From an uncultured Lachnospiraceae bacterium (GTDB lineage Bacteria > Bacillota > Clostridia > Lachnospirales > Lachnospiraceae): DNA of 64,000 nucleotides. Location of the stretch: assembly GCA_947564645.1 (NCBI GenBank), contig CANOCU010000014.1, positions 1-64,000 on the forward strand, given 5' to 3'. Positions 46,206 through 55,100 of the stretch are shown here, piece after piece. The notes beneath the pieces were generated by a model. It was not told the origin of the DNA and did no database searches. It was given only the letters and a program-made list of their open reading frames with translations. Position 1 is the stretch's first letter. The number at the start of each line of letters is the position of its first letter. The position numbers and the translations under genes were made by a program.

Positions 46206-47699
46206 CTAGGATATGGCTGTAGTCCTCCCCTGCAGCATGATCGTCAGTACAAACCTCCCCTCGCCCGCCTCATAATGCAGCGTTCCATAGTATTTTTCCA
46301 CACAGCTGTGCATATTGCTCATGCCAAACCCGTGACGGTCCGTATCCGGCTTGGTGGTCCGCAGGCTGCCCGTCCCCGCAGGAAGATCTTTGCCGGTATA
46401 AGGATTCTCCACCTCGACGAAGTAGATTCTTCCCTTCCCATATCCCCGAAACCGGATCGCCCGCTCTCTTTCTTCCGGCACTTTCCGACAGGCTTCTATG
46501 GCATTGTCAAGCGCATTGTTAAGCAGGATTCCCAGATCAAACGCCTCGATTCCAAGTTCTGTTGGAAAAAGCAGCTCTCCTTCTAACGATATATGCTCCT
46601 GCTCACAGATCTGCCCCTTCCGATTTAAAATAACATCAGTTACCGGATTCCCCGTAACAAACTGCAGCGAAAGTCTGGCCGCCGCCTGCTGCATGTGCTT
46701 AAGATACCCGTCTGCTTCCTGCCTGATCTGATCGGACAACCGGCTCTCCCCGGCGCTGGCGAGAAGCAGCTGTTCCATATCCGCCACATAATTATTGACG
46801 TCATGCCGCATCCTGCGTATCCCGTCATATAGCTGCTCCAGCTCCCGGACATGATCCGTCATATCCGCAAGCTGCTGTTTATAGAACAGCAGGCTGTTTT
46901 CCTGCGCCTCGGCATGTACAAGTTCACTGTAGATCCTGCGGCTGAAAACAATACAGGCCAGGCACAGAAGGGCTACCACCGGCACCACCACATACATACT
47001 GCCATGCTTTTCATACAGAAATTCCACTTCCGCTCCCCGCTGCCTGTAGAAGGAGATCCGCCAGTACACATCAAACGCCATGGTAAGCATCGGCGTTAGC
47101 AGCAAAAACCATAACCCCTGCCTGTTGATCTCCTCCACCGGTCCTGAATCTCTCAGATACCGCCTGTACACTCGAAGCGTCCCGTATGAAAGCGCCAGAT
47201 AACCCGCCGTATAAAGCCACATGCTGTAATCCTGCAGATACACAATAATCGTCATAAATCGCTCCGGATCGATCTTCTCTGCCAGAGCCAGTTCGGTCAG
47301 ATGATCGGTCAGGCCCAACATGGTAAAAGACCAGACGCTGTACAGCGTGATCCTTGCCATCTCCTGCACCGCATAAAAGACAGATAACAGATACAGCTTA
47401 CAGAGCCGTCTCCCCTGATAGAACAGATCCATGGTCAGGAAGCTGCATCCCATAACGATCAGCAGTTTAAATGTACTGTAACCGCTGTCCATGATCATCC
47501 CATCTTCGTTGCCGTAGAGCATACGATTGACCCAGTCTGAATTAGACAGCCAGTATCCGGTCAGAAATGCCTGTAAGAAAAAAAGTATCCTTCCCGCAGA
47601 ACGATACTTCTCTTTCACCATGATACTGTTACCCAAAAAATATAACAGAAGCCCTGCTTTCAATAAACACTCGATCAGACCCGGCAAATCCCAAACCAT
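46206..47699 (-). CDS. AgrC-like sensor histidine kinase (GHKL)
   Basis: A 497-residue membrane kinase. About six hydrophobic segments fill residues 5-240, followed by a coiled linker. The phosphoacceptor region is RMRHDVNNYVADMEQLL, the H-D-x-x-N form typical of AgrC/ComD-type kinases. GHKL ATPase motifs are LGILLNNALDNAIEA (N box) and HGFGMSNMHSCVEKY (G2). Translation starts four bases after the LytTR gene; GAAGGAG covers the overlap. Kinases of this class often sense peptides, but no peptide gene or AgrB processor is nearby. Confidence 0.9.
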   Translation of the reverse strand: MVWDLPGLIECLLKAGLLLYFLGNSIMVKEKYRSAGRILFFLQAFLTGYWLSNSDWVNRMLYGNEDGMIMDSGYSTFKLLIVMGCSFLTMDLFYQGRRLCKLYLLSVFYAVQEMARITLYSVWSFTMLGLTDHLTELALAEKIDPERFMTIIVYLQDYSMWLYTAGYLALSYGTLRVYRRYLRDSGPVEEINRQGLWFLLLTPMLTMAFDVYWRISFYRQRGAEVEFLYEKHGSMYVVVPVVALLCLACIVFSRRIYSELVHAEAQENSLLFYKQQLADMTDHVRELEQLYDGIRRMRHDVNNYVADMEQLLLASAGESRLSDQIRQEADGYLKHMQQAAARLSLQFVTGNPVTDVILNRKGQICEQEHISLEGELLFPTELGIEAFDLGILLNNALDNAIEACRKVPEERERAIRFRGYGKGRIYFVEVENPYTGKDLPAGTGSLRTTKPDTDRHGFGMSNMHSCVEKYYGTLHYEAGEGRFVLTIMLQGRTTAIS

Positions 47700-47703
47700 A
47701 CAG

Positions 47704-48399
47704 TTACTCCTTCAAATACCTGCAGTACAGCTTCACAAACTCGCCATACTTCTGCTTCGCCAGATAGATCCGCTCTCCTGCCCCGACGGTGATGCTCTCA
47801 TGATCATAGCCGGTAATGGCAGACAACGCTACCAGATACCCTCTGTGGCAGCGGTAGAATCCGTCTCCCAACACTTCCTGCAAGTGATTCATCCGTTCAT
47901 AGTATTCCAGACATTCCGTCTTCATATGCAGGATCACCTTCCGCCCGCTGTTCTCCACATACAGGATCTCTTCCACAGGTATTCTGCGATGACTCCCCTC
48001 TGCCTTAACCAGAAGATAGCGTGGTCCGCACTGCCTTTTCTCCACTTCCTGCACGGCACGGTGCAGGACTTCACGCATCTTCTCCTCATCGATCGGTTTC
48101 ATAAGATAATGGAAGGCGCCCACATCGAAAGCATCGAAAACCTGCTCCTTCACTCCTGTTACAAAGATCAGGATCGCTTCCGCAAGCTTTCTTAAACGCC
48201 TTGCCGTCTCCATACCATCCATGCCTTCCATCGCGATATCCAGTAATACGATATCTGGCCGGTAACCTTCTTTTACACTTTCCAGCAATTTCATCCCTGA
48301 ATCAAATTCACATGTCTGTGCCTGAGAAAACTCCTTCTCAAGTAAGGTTCGAATCCTTTCTCTCCCTCTTACCTCGTCATCACAAACTGCAATATTCAT
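47704..48399 (-). CDS. LytTR-family response regulator
   Basis: A 231-residue AgrA-like regulator: receiver domain (MNIAVCDDEVRGRERIR; phosphoacceptor in DIVLLDIAMEGMDG) and a LytTR DNA-binding domain (RYLLVKAEGSHRRIPVEEILYVEN ... FYRCHRGYLVALSAITGYD). Start at ATG 48399, after GAGGGG; an earlier in-frame GTG/ATG would overlap the preceding gene. Directly followed by its kinase. LytTR regulators bind paired 9-bp repeats; none was confirmed here. Confidence 0.92.
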   Translation of the reverse strand: MNIAVCDDEVRGRERIRTLLEKEFSQAQTCEFDSGMKLLESVKEGYRPDIVLLDIAMEGMDGMETARRLRKLAEAILIFVTGVKEQVFDAFDVGAFHYLMKPIDEEKMREVLHRAVQEVEKRQCGPRYLLVKAEGSHRRIPVEEILYVENSGRKVILHMKTECLEYYERMNHLQEVLGDGFYRCHRGYLVALSAITGYDHESITVGAGERIYLAKQKYGEFVKLYCRYLKE

Positions 48400-48437
48400 G
48401 TTTCCCCTCGTAGTCTCAACCAACTGTCTGACACGGA

Positions 48438-49610
48438 TCAACTCTCTTCATCCACCATGGTTCCCTTCAGATCTTCTTCCAAAAGCTTCATCTTATGCAG
48501 CATCTTCTTTACATCCATCTGCACATCGGAAAAGCTGCCAGGCCCTCTGCCGGCTTCCATGATATCATCCAGTAAAACCGCTTCCTCTCTCGAACGCTCC
48601 TCGGCCTCCCGGCGCAGTTCTTCCCGCTCCTCGTTCTTCACATGAGCTTCGTCGATCCGTTCATCCAGCTCTGCCGCGTCTTCCTTTCTATCTTCAATCT
48701 TCTCTTCCTGCTCCGCCTTCTCTTCCGCTTTCTCCTCGGCCTCCTCTTTCTTCTCTTCCATCTCCTCGTCCACGTGGTCTTTGGCCTCTTCCATGAGCAT
48801 ACCGACGATCTCTTTGCCCGCCGCTTTCATCACGTCCTCAGCCTTCTCCTGGGTCTTTTCCATCTCCCGGAATTTCAAACGCTCCAATTTGATGGCGCGG
48901 ATGGAACCGTTATAGGCTGCGATCTGATCCTCAATGACATCGTTCTTCCGCTCATAAAACTCCTGCGATTTATCGATCTCCAGACAGCGCTTCTGATATT
49001 CCGTCAGGGGAACTCCTTCCAGCTCTTTCAACAGTGCTTCTTCTTCCTCAGTCCACTCTACTTCAAGCCCATACTTCTCTGCATCAGCCTTGCGCTGCAA
49101 AAGATCGATCTCCTCCTGCGTGTCGGGCAGACGACCGCTTATCTCCTTAAGCCGCGCCCTCTCTTCCTCTGTCAGGAAGACCTCATCCGGATGCCGCATG
49201 TAATCGGCCTTCTTCTCAAGCAGTTCCAGATCCTTCTGCTCCTGAGAATCCGGTGCAACATGATACTGTTGACGAAGCATCTCCTTCTGGGCTTCCCCCT
49301 CCGCGATCACACCCTGGTTCGCGACATATTCCTCATGCAGCCCGGCCAGCTTCTGCCGGATATCCAATATATTATTATCAATCTTACGATCTCCGTCCCA
49401 GGCATTACTGATCATCTTCAGCGCCTTCTGCTGTGCATACAGCTTACGCTGGGTGACCGGATCTTTCCTGACATTCAGATCCCCCATGAAAATAGCGTTC
49501 CTCTTCTGTTCCCCCTGTCCGTTCCTGCCTGCTCTCTCCTGGGCTCTGTCCCGGGCCGCACTGCTTGCCTGAATTACCTGATTCTCGTTCGCATTCGCTC
49601 TGATCTGCAT
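48438..49610 (-). CDS. Charged coiled-coil protein with internal repeat, sigma-28-type promoter
   Basis: A 390-residue cytosolic protein, start ATG 49610 (MQIRANANENQ) with AAGGAGG nine bases upstream. The N-terminus is glutamine-rich; residues ~121-162 and ~163-203 are a degenerate 41-residue repeat (DSQEQKDLELLEKKAD... and DTQEEIDLLQRKAD..., each ending with acidic E-rich then L-K-E). Residues ~290-350 are a pure Glu/Lys coiled coil. No domain recognised. It heads a transcript with the LytTR regulator (38 bases on) and kinase, under a motility-type promoter. The probable role is a scaffold or adaptor linked to flagella, as inference only. Confidence 0.7.
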   Translation of the reverse strand: MQIRANANENQVIQASSAARDRAQERAGRNGQGEQKRNAIFMGDLNVRKDPVTQRKLYAQQKALKMISNAWDGDRKIDNNILDIRQKLAGLHEEYVANQGVIAEGEAQKEMLRQQYHVAPDSQEQKDLELLEKKADYMRHPDEVFLTEEERARLKEISGRLPDTQEEIDLLQRKADAEKYGLEVEWTEEEEALLKELEGVPLTEYQKRCLEIDKSQEFYERKNDVIEDQIAAYNGSIRAIKLERLKFREMEKTQEKAEDVMKAAGKEIVGMLMEEAKDHVDEEMEEKKEEAEEKAEEKAEQEEKIEDRKEDAAELDERIDEAHVKNEEREELRREAEERSREEAVLLDDIMEAGRGPGSFSDVQMDVKKMLHKMKLLEEDLKGTMVDEES

Positions 49611-49746
49611 GAATTGTAACCTCCTTGTTCCCCATGACTGCCATTTCCGGACAAAGTCCTTTTCGTCCGGCAAGTTTGCTATTCAGCTGTGTAAGCCCGT
49701 ATAAAGCTGTACCTGAACACTATCGTTCACTATAGATATAATAATA

Positions 49747-49774
49747 TTATCGGCATATTGTTATCATTTCTTTA
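49747..49774 (-). promoter_or_regulatory. Sigma-28/sigma-D (FliA-type) promoter
   Basis: Minus strand TAAA (49771-49774), 16 bases, GCCGATAA (49747-49754): a full match to the motility sigma consensus TAAA-N15/16-GCCGATAA/T. It lies about 137 bases before the coiled-coil gene. The leader downstream can form CCGGAC / GTCCGG about 60 bases before the start codon. The gap 49611-49925 holds this promoter, its leader and the terminator of the next gene. Confidence 0.75.
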
Positions 49775-49845
49775 TCACGTTCTTACCTGTTCATGACAGG
49801 AAACCTCCCGCTCATGACATTACATTTCCAGGTACTGTACAATCA

Positions 49846-49890
49846 GCATAAAATAAGCCACCCGTCCCTTTAAGACGATAGTGGCTTATC
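49846..49890 (-). terminator. Terminator of the DUF975 gene
   Basis: Stem ATAAGCCAC / GTGGCTTAT (49853-49889) with a 19-base loop, followed on the minus strand by TTTTATGC. It separates the DUF975 gene from the sigma-28-type transcript. Confidence 0.7.
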
Positions 49891-49925
49891 TGTCCTGTCC
49901 TATTCTGATCGTTATGACATCTTCT

Positions 49926-50702
49926 TTAATAATTCTGGTCGTTCTGGAAATTCTGGTCCATCTGCCCTGCCTGGTACTGCTGTGTATTCTGATAATACTG
50001 TCCGCGTCCGCCGAAGGTGATCTCCTTCAAGGCCACATAGAGCTCCGCGTTGGTCATATGGATATAGGGGTTCACATAGAAGATCGACAAGATACCGCAT
50101 GTAAACGCGCTTAAGATACTCCATCCCAGGAAAGAGAGATCCAGCACGAACGCATTCCACTTATTGCCGTCCATCATCTTCTTGCTGATCTCGAACGCTT
50201 CCCTGGTGTCGATCCCCGGATTCTCCGCCAGTATGTAAGGAATCATCCGGTATTCATAGCCCTTGATAATACCCGGGATAATGAGAAGCAGCGACCAGAG
50301 AAACGTGTACAGCCCTCTTAAGAACATCGTCTTGACCACATTCAGGTAACCGTTGGAGAAAGCATAGCCAAGCTCACCCGGCTCCGCCTTCTGATAATGG
50401 CTTACCACGAAGAACCGCTGCGCGCCCACATGAAGAGGGTATAATAAGAACACCGCAACGGCCAGGCCGATCACCATGATCACCGTAAAGGCACTGAAAA
50501 AGGCGACCAGGAAACCCATAAGCTCCGGCGAGCTTATCTCGTCAAGGCTGTACGTGTATGTTTTTCTAAAAGAAACACTGGCCCCGCTTCCGCCGCCGCT
50601 GCCGCCTGCAAATCCAAGCACCAGTGAAACCAGCACCATCTTCCAGTAATTAAACTTAAAAAATTTCTTCGCGTTATCTTTCAATTCCGCTCTTGTCCAC
50701 AT
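49926..50702 (-). CDS. DUF975 family membrane protein
   Basis: A 258-residue membrane protein. N-terminal KFFKFNYWKMVLVSLVLGF, a Gly/Ser-rich loop, and four to five helices, including LLIIPGIIKGYEYRMIPYILAENP, the best conserved DUF975 block, followed by EAFEISKKMMDGNKW. The C-terminus is an extended Gln/Asn/Tyr-rich tail (QNTQQYQAGQMDQNFQND). The role is unknown; it is often membrane-stress or antimicrobial associated. AGAGGAG precedes the ATG. Confidence 0.85.
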   Translation of the reverse strand: MWTRAELKDNAKKFFKFNYWKMVLVSLVLGFAGGSGGGSGASVSFRKTYTYSLDEISSPELMGFLVAFFSAFTVIMVIGLAVAVFLLYPLHVGAQRFFVVSHYQKAEPGELGYAFSNGYLNVVKTMFLRGLYTFLWSLLLIIPGIIKGYEYRMIPYILAENPGIDTREAFEISKKMMDGNKWNAFVLDLSFLGWSILSAFTCGILSIFYVNPYIHMTNAELYVALKEITFGGRGQYYQNTQQYQAGQMDQNFQNDQNY

Positions 50703-50804
50703 AAAAATTCTCCTCTCACATCTGCCATCGTCCAGATATTTTGATATCCAAATTACTATAGTTTACTTTAATATATTACGAACTATATTGCAAGATGAAA
50801 ATTT

Positions 50805-52199
50805 TTACCGGTGTGGCTTCCCGTCTTCAAATGTGACCGTGATCCTGGTCCCCTGTCCAGGCTCGCTTACAAGCGTCAGCCCGGCATGATGGACCGCCAC
50901 GATATGCTTCACGATGGCCAGTCCCAGTCCCGTGCCGCCGGTGGACTTCGAGCGGCTCTTATCCACCCTGTAGAATCTCTCGAAGACCCGTTCCTGACTC
51001 TCCTTGGGGATACCGATCCCCGTATCCTCCACCGTCAGCGTCTTCTTCCCGTCCGTATCCTCCACGCTGATCAGGACGGCTCCCCCGGCATTGTTGTAGC
51101 TGATGGCATTGTCCAACAGGTTATGGAGCAGTTCTTCCAGCATCTGCCGATCCCCCTGCACCATCACCTTTTCACCCAGAATCCGCAGATCCACCTTCCG
51201 CTCCCTGGCCCGCAGCTGCAGCAGCTCCGCACAGTCTTCCGCGATCTCATACAGATCGATCGTTTCAAAAGGAATCTCTCCCTCCTGTACATCCAGTTCC
51301 GAGAGGCGGATGGTATCATTGATCAGCATCAGAAGCCTGTTGGCATTCCTGCGGATCTCCAAGGCGAATCTGACCGCATCCTGGCCGGTGGCCATCCCGT
51401 TCCCGATCAGCTCCGCATAGCCGGATACCGCCGTCAGAGGCGTCTTCAGTTCGTGGGATACATTGGCGCTGAATTCCTGCCGCATATTCGCATTGTGGAC
51501 GATGGCCTCATGCTGCGTCCTGATCCTCTCCGCAAACGGCCGCAGTTCCTCATACACCTCTTTCTCTCCGATATGGTCCATATCTTCCACCAGTCTGCCG
51601 ATCGGCGCCACCAGACTGGCCGTGAGATAGCGGGACAAGAGCACGCACAGGATAAAGACCGCCCCCACTGCCGCCAGGATCGCGGGCAGCGACCGGTATA
51701 AGATGCTCCAGATGCTATGGGACTCTCTGGCCACCCGCAGCACATTGCCGTCCGGCAGAAGGATCGTGAAATAGAAAGTGCTGCGCTGCATGGTGGAGGA
51801 CTGCCTGACACACCTGCCCTCTCCCGCCCGCAGCGCCTCCGCCACCTCCGGTCGCCCGGCATGGTTATCCATCCCGCCGATATCCGCGTTGCTGTCGTAG
51901 AGCACCCTGCCCTCCGGCGTGATCACGGTGGCGCGCACATTTTCTCTGCCATGGCTGTAGCGGTCGATATAAGCATAGCGGTCTGCTACGGCTGCGTTTC
52001 CATCCGCCGCAGGGACCGTCTCACCGGCTTGTGTCTCCTGGTCCGTCCCGCCGTCGGCCAGCGCGTAAGCATAGATCTTCAGATCCTCCATCACCTGCGC
52101 CTGGAACAGCCGGTAAAACACCACCGCCATCAGCAGCAAGGTGATCACGATCGCCAGGGTCGACAAAGCCATCAGCTGCCTGTTGATCTTCTTTTTCAT
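50805..52199 (-). CDS. PhoR-type sensor histidine kinase
   Basis: A 464-residue kinase. Two membrane helices (about 10-32 and 170-192) flank an external sensor of about 135 residues; a HAMP-like linker follows. The DHp box is FSANVSHELKTPLTAVSGYAEL; ATPase motifs are LLHNLLDNAISYN, VEDTGIGIPKES, FERFYRVDKSRSKSTGGTGLGLAIVKHI. It begins seven bases after the regulator gene. Adjacent phosphate uptake genes make phosphate limitation the likely signal. Confidence 0.92.
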   Translation of the reverse strand: MKKKINRQLMALSTLAIVITLLLMAVVFYRLFQAQVMEDLKIYAYALADGGTDQETQAGETVPAADGNAAVADRYAYIDRYSHGRENVRATVITPEGRVLYDSNADIGGMDNHAGRPEVAEALRAGEGRCVRQSSTMQRSTFYFTILLPDGNVLRVARESHSIWSILYRSLPAILAAVGAVFILCVLLSRYLTASLVAPIGRLVEDMDHIGEKEVYEELRPFAERIRTQHEAIVHNANMRQEFSANVSHELKTPLTAVSGYAELIGNGMATGQDAVRFALEIRRNANRLLMLINDTIRLSELDVQEGEIPFETIDLYEIAEDCAELLQLRARERKVDLRILGEKVMVQGDRQMLEELLHNLLDNAISYNNAGGAVLISVEDTDGKKTLTVEDTGIGIPKESQERVFERFYRVDKSRSKSTGGTGLGLAIVKHIVAVHHAGLTLVSEPGQGTRITVTFEDGKPHR

Positions 52200-52206
52200 G
52201 ATTCTG

Positions 52207-52917
52207 TTACCGCTCCTGCCTTACGTCTTCTGCTTTCAATCCGTCATTCTCCAGGAAATACCCTACACTGCGCACCGTCCTGATCATGCCGCCGGCCTCC
52301 CCCAGCTTCTGTCTGAGCGTCTTGATATGCATATCCAGCGTTCTGGATTCTCCCTGAAAATCACTTCCCCACACGTGGTTTAAGATCTCCTCCCTCGTCG
52401 TCACGATACCGGCGCGCTGCATCAGAAGCCGCAGCAGCTCATATTCCTTATAAGTCAGCTCGCAAGGTACACCGTCCACATACACAGCATGTCTCTCCCC
52501 GTCCAGAAGGATCTTCCCGACGGACAGCGATCTCTCGCCCTGCTCTTCCCCGCTTCTTCGCAACAGCGCCCGCACCCTGGAGATCAGCTCCATCACGCCG
52601 AAAGGCTTCGTGATATAATCGTCCGCCCCCAGATCCAGTCCCCGCACCTTATCCAGTTCCGTGGTCTTGGCCGTGACCAGGATGATCGGCACCTGCTTCG
52701 TCCGCGGATCCTCCCGCAGCTTCTTTACCAGTGCAAGTCCGCTTCCGTCTGGCAGCATGATATCAAGCAGCACAAGACTCGGTGCCCGTTCCCGCACCGC
52801 CCGGCAGAAACCCGCCCCGTTCTCATACACCTGCACATCGTACCCGCTGTTTTTCAGCGCAAAACTCTCGATCTCGCTGATATCCCTGTCGTCCTCCACC
52901 ACATAGATCAATCCCAT
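52207..52917 (-). CDS. PhoP/PhoB-type response regulator
   Basis: A 235-residue OmpR-family regulator: receiver with acidic pocket VVEDDRD and phosphoacceptor in LVLLDIMLPDGSG, Thr/Lys switch residues in VTAKTTE and ITKPFG, and a C-terminal winged helix (CELTYKEYELLRLL, TLDMHIKTLRQKLGEAG, IRTVRSVGYFLEND). Start set at ATG 52917 (MGLIYVVEDD), after GGGAG; a start 12 codons earlier is possible. It follows the nptA-phoU gene and precedes its kinase, so a phosphate regulon regulator is likely. Confidence 0.9.
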   Translation of the reverse strand: MGLIYVVEDDRDISEIESFALKNSGYDVQVYENGAGFCRAVRERAPSLVLLDIMLPDGSGLALVKKLREDPRTKQVPIILVTAKTTELDKVRGLDLGADDYITKPFGVMELISRVRALLRRSGEEQGERSLSVGKILLDGERHAVYVDGVPCELTYKEYELLRLLMQRAGIVTTREEILNHVWGSDFQGESRTLDMHIKTLRQKLGEAGGMIRTVRSVGYFLENDGLKAEDVRQER

Positions 52918-52977
52918 AGACAGACTCTCCCGTTTTCCCGTTCTTTTTGCCATAGATGTTCTCTTTTCATATTTTAT

Positions 52978-53017
52978 ATGTTACCACACCTGCGCTCCCC
53001 TGTCAGCCATGTGACAG
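52978..53017 (-). promoter_or_regulatory. Putative promoter of the regulator-kinase pair with overlapping inverted repeat
   Basis: Minus strand -35 CTGACA (53001-53006), 17-base spacer, -10 TAACAT (52978-52983). The -35 is inside an inverted repeat CTGTCA-N6-TGACAG (53000-53017), a possible operator for self-control. Confidence 0.5.
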
Positions 53018-53098
53018 ATTCCCTGGCTCCGCTTACGTGTTCACACACTGAGTCAATGGCATTTCGTCAGTCCAATGCACACTCAATTGTTCCAGACG

Positions 53099-54880
53099 CT
53101 ACGGCAGTACATACTCCTTCGCAAATCCTTCATACAGCGCCCGGAACTGCTCCTGATCCCGGTTCCTTTCCCTGCTTAGCGTGCTGTAGCCGTGCATCTC
53201 CATGGAATCTTCCTCCCACACCTGTACCACGCTGACCGCGATCTGGGCACAATGAGCCGCGATCCGCTCATAGGCGGTCACGATATCCGACAGCAGAAAG
53301 CCCAGATCCACCGTGCATTTCCCCTTGCGGAGCCTTTTGACATGCCGCTTGCGCACCTGCGCCCCCAGCTCGCCGATCACCTCCTGCAGCGCCTGCGCTT
53401 CATACAGGCTGTCCGCATTTTCCTCCTGAAAGATACGCTCACAGATCGCCAACATCCGCAGCACCGCCCGGGAAAAGACCGCCAGCTCCTCCTGCGCCTT
53501 GGCGGAAAAGGTCTGTTCCTTCTCCTGCATCTTACCGCAGGCCATGGCGATACCCGCCGCATGGTCGGAGATCCGCTCGAAATCTCCGATACAATGCAGA
53601 TACAGGGTCAGCGCGCGGCTGTCCTTCTCCGAAAGATCCTTTCCCGTCAGCTTCAGCAGATAGGTACCGATCACGTCCTCGTACCGGTCCACGTCCTTCT
53701 CCAACTGCCTGACGCCCTCCGCCGCCTCCTTCGTATAGTCATCCAGCAGACCGATGGCCTCCTTACAGGACTCCTGCACCGTATCCGCCATATGACAGAT
53801 GACCTTCCGGCACTGCTCCATGGCCAGGGACGGATTGTTCATGAAACGGCTGTCCAATGCCTTCACATCCTCATCGATATACCGCACCGCCATATGCTCC
53901 ACGCTGTCCTCCCTAATAGTCAGATAGGCCAGCTTCTCCAACAGATCGGAAAAAGGAAGCAGCAGGCAGGTGGCAAACACATTAAAGACCGTATGCACCA
54001 CCGCGATGCCGTAAGGTCTGGCCGCCCTTTCCATAAAATCGAAGTCCACCACCCCGTGCAGCAGATAGAAAAACGCCATAAAGACGATCGTACCGATCAG
54101 GTTAAAATACAGATGCACGATGGCCGCTCTCCTGGCGCCCCGCGACGTCCCCACGGAGGATAAAAGCGCCGTCACACAGGTGCCGATATTCTGCCCCATG
54201 ATAATGGGCACCGCCACGCTGTAAGACACGGCCCCCGTAGCGCACAGCGCCTGCAGGATGCCTACGGAGGCAGAAGAACTCTGAATGACCGCCGTCAGGA
54301 CAATCCCGGCGATCATCCCGGGGATCGGACTGGAGAACAACAGCAGAAGATTCGTAAATTCCGGCACGTCCGCCAGAGGCTTGACCGCCGCCGACATGGT
54401 ATCCATCCCAATCATCAGCACCGCGAAGCCGATCAGGATCGTGGCCGCATTCTTATGTCTTTCTTTTCCCGAAAAAAGAAGCAGCATCACACCCACCAGC
54501 GCAAAGATCTGGGAAAAGGCCGAGGGCTTTAACAGCTGCATCACGAAGCTGCCGCTCTCGATGCCCGTCAGGCTAAGGATCCAGGACGTGATCGTCGTCC
54601 CCACGTTGGCGCCCATAATGATGCCGATGGCCTGGGACAGCTTCATCATCCCCGAATTGACAAACCCCACCACCATCACCGTGGTCGCCGAAGAAGACTG
54701 GATTACGGCCGTGACGCCTGCTCCCAGCAGCACCGCCCGCCATTTGCTGTACGTCATTTTCTCCAGGACCTGTTCCATCCTGCCGCCGCTGGCCCGGGAC
54801 AGACCCTCTCCCAGCAGATGCATACCATACAGAAACAGCGCCAGCCCGCCCAACATCGTCAACAGATCAAAAAAATCCAT
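53099..54880 (-). CDS. Na+/phosphate cotransporter with C-terminal PhoU domain
   Basis: A 593-residue protein. Start ATG 54880 (MDFFDLLTMLGGLALFLYG) with GAGGAGG seven bases upstream. Na/Pi repeats: GAGVTAVIQSSSATTVMVVGFVNSG and GIVLTAVIQSSSASVGILQAL, the two QSSSA motifs of the NptA/NaPi-II fold, within about eight helices to residue ~330. The C-terminal 240 residues form a helical PhoU-like domain (CRKVICHMADTVQESCKEAIGLL, IGDFERISDHAAGIAMA). It imports phosphate and may signal phosphate status to the adjacent kinase. No separate phoU is in the pst cluster. Confidence 0.92.
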   Translation of the reverse strand: MDFFDLLTMLGGLALFLYGMHLLGEGLSRASGGRMEQVLEKMTYSKWRAVLLGAGVTAVIQSSSATTVMVVGFVNSGMMKLSQAIGIIMGANVGTTITSWILSLTGIESGSFVMQLLKPSAFSQIFALVGVMLLLFSGKERHKNAATILIGFAVLMIGMDTMSAAVKPLADVPEFTNLLLLFSSPIPGMIAGIVLTAVIQSSSASVGILQALCATGAVSYSVAVPIIMGQNIGTCVTALLSSVGTSRGARRAAIVHLYFNLIGTIVFMAFFYLLHGVVDFDFMERAARPYGIAVVHTVFNVFATCLLLPFSDLLEKLAYLTIREDSVEHMAVRYIDEDVKALDSRFMNNPSLAMEQCRKVICHMADTVQESCKEAIGLLDDYTKEAAEGVRQLEKDVDRYEDVIGTYLLKLTGKDLSEKDSRALTLYLHCIGDFERISDHAAGIAMACGKMQEKEQTFSAKAQEELAVFSRAVLRMLAICERIFQEENADSLYEAQALQEVIGELGAQVRKRHVKRLRKGKCTVDLGFLLSDIVTAYERIAAHCAQIAVSVVQVWEEDSMEMHGYSTLSRERNRDQEQFRALYEGFAKEYVLP

Positions 54881-54967
54881 GATAACCTCCTCATCACAAC
54901 CAAAAAACATTCCTGCTATTATGGTTTGACGTTATCATGAATTTATCCGCGCCACTATCATCTAATT

Positions 54968-54995
54968 GTAAAAGGAATGTAAAATATAAGTAAAA
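54968..54995 (-). promoter_or_regulatory. PhoP-box-like site, three TTTTAC repeats
   Basis: On the minus strand TTTTAC occurs three times with five-base spacers (11-bp period), TTTTAC-N5-TTTTAC-N5-TTTTAC. Tandem TT-x-A-C(A) hexamers with 11-bp spacing are the known form of Gram-positive PhoP boxes. It lies 88-115 bases before nptA-phoU. Confidence 0.65.
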
Positions 54996-55011
54996 CCGGA
55001 TATCCGCAAAA

Positions 55012-55086
55012 CCTTACACCGATCCGCAGCAAAATACCTTACGCCGGTCCGCAGCAAAAAGCCTTACGTCAATCCGCAGCAGACAG
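55012..55086. repeat. Three 25-bp tandem repeats
   Basis: Units at 55012-55036, 55037-55061 and 55062-55086 share CCTTAC-N5-TCCGCAGCA. They fill most of the gap between the pstB stop (55101) and the PhoP-box-like site. No coding or hairpin role is evident. Confidence 0.85.
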
Positions 55087-55100
55087 TCCGCCGCTCTGCC

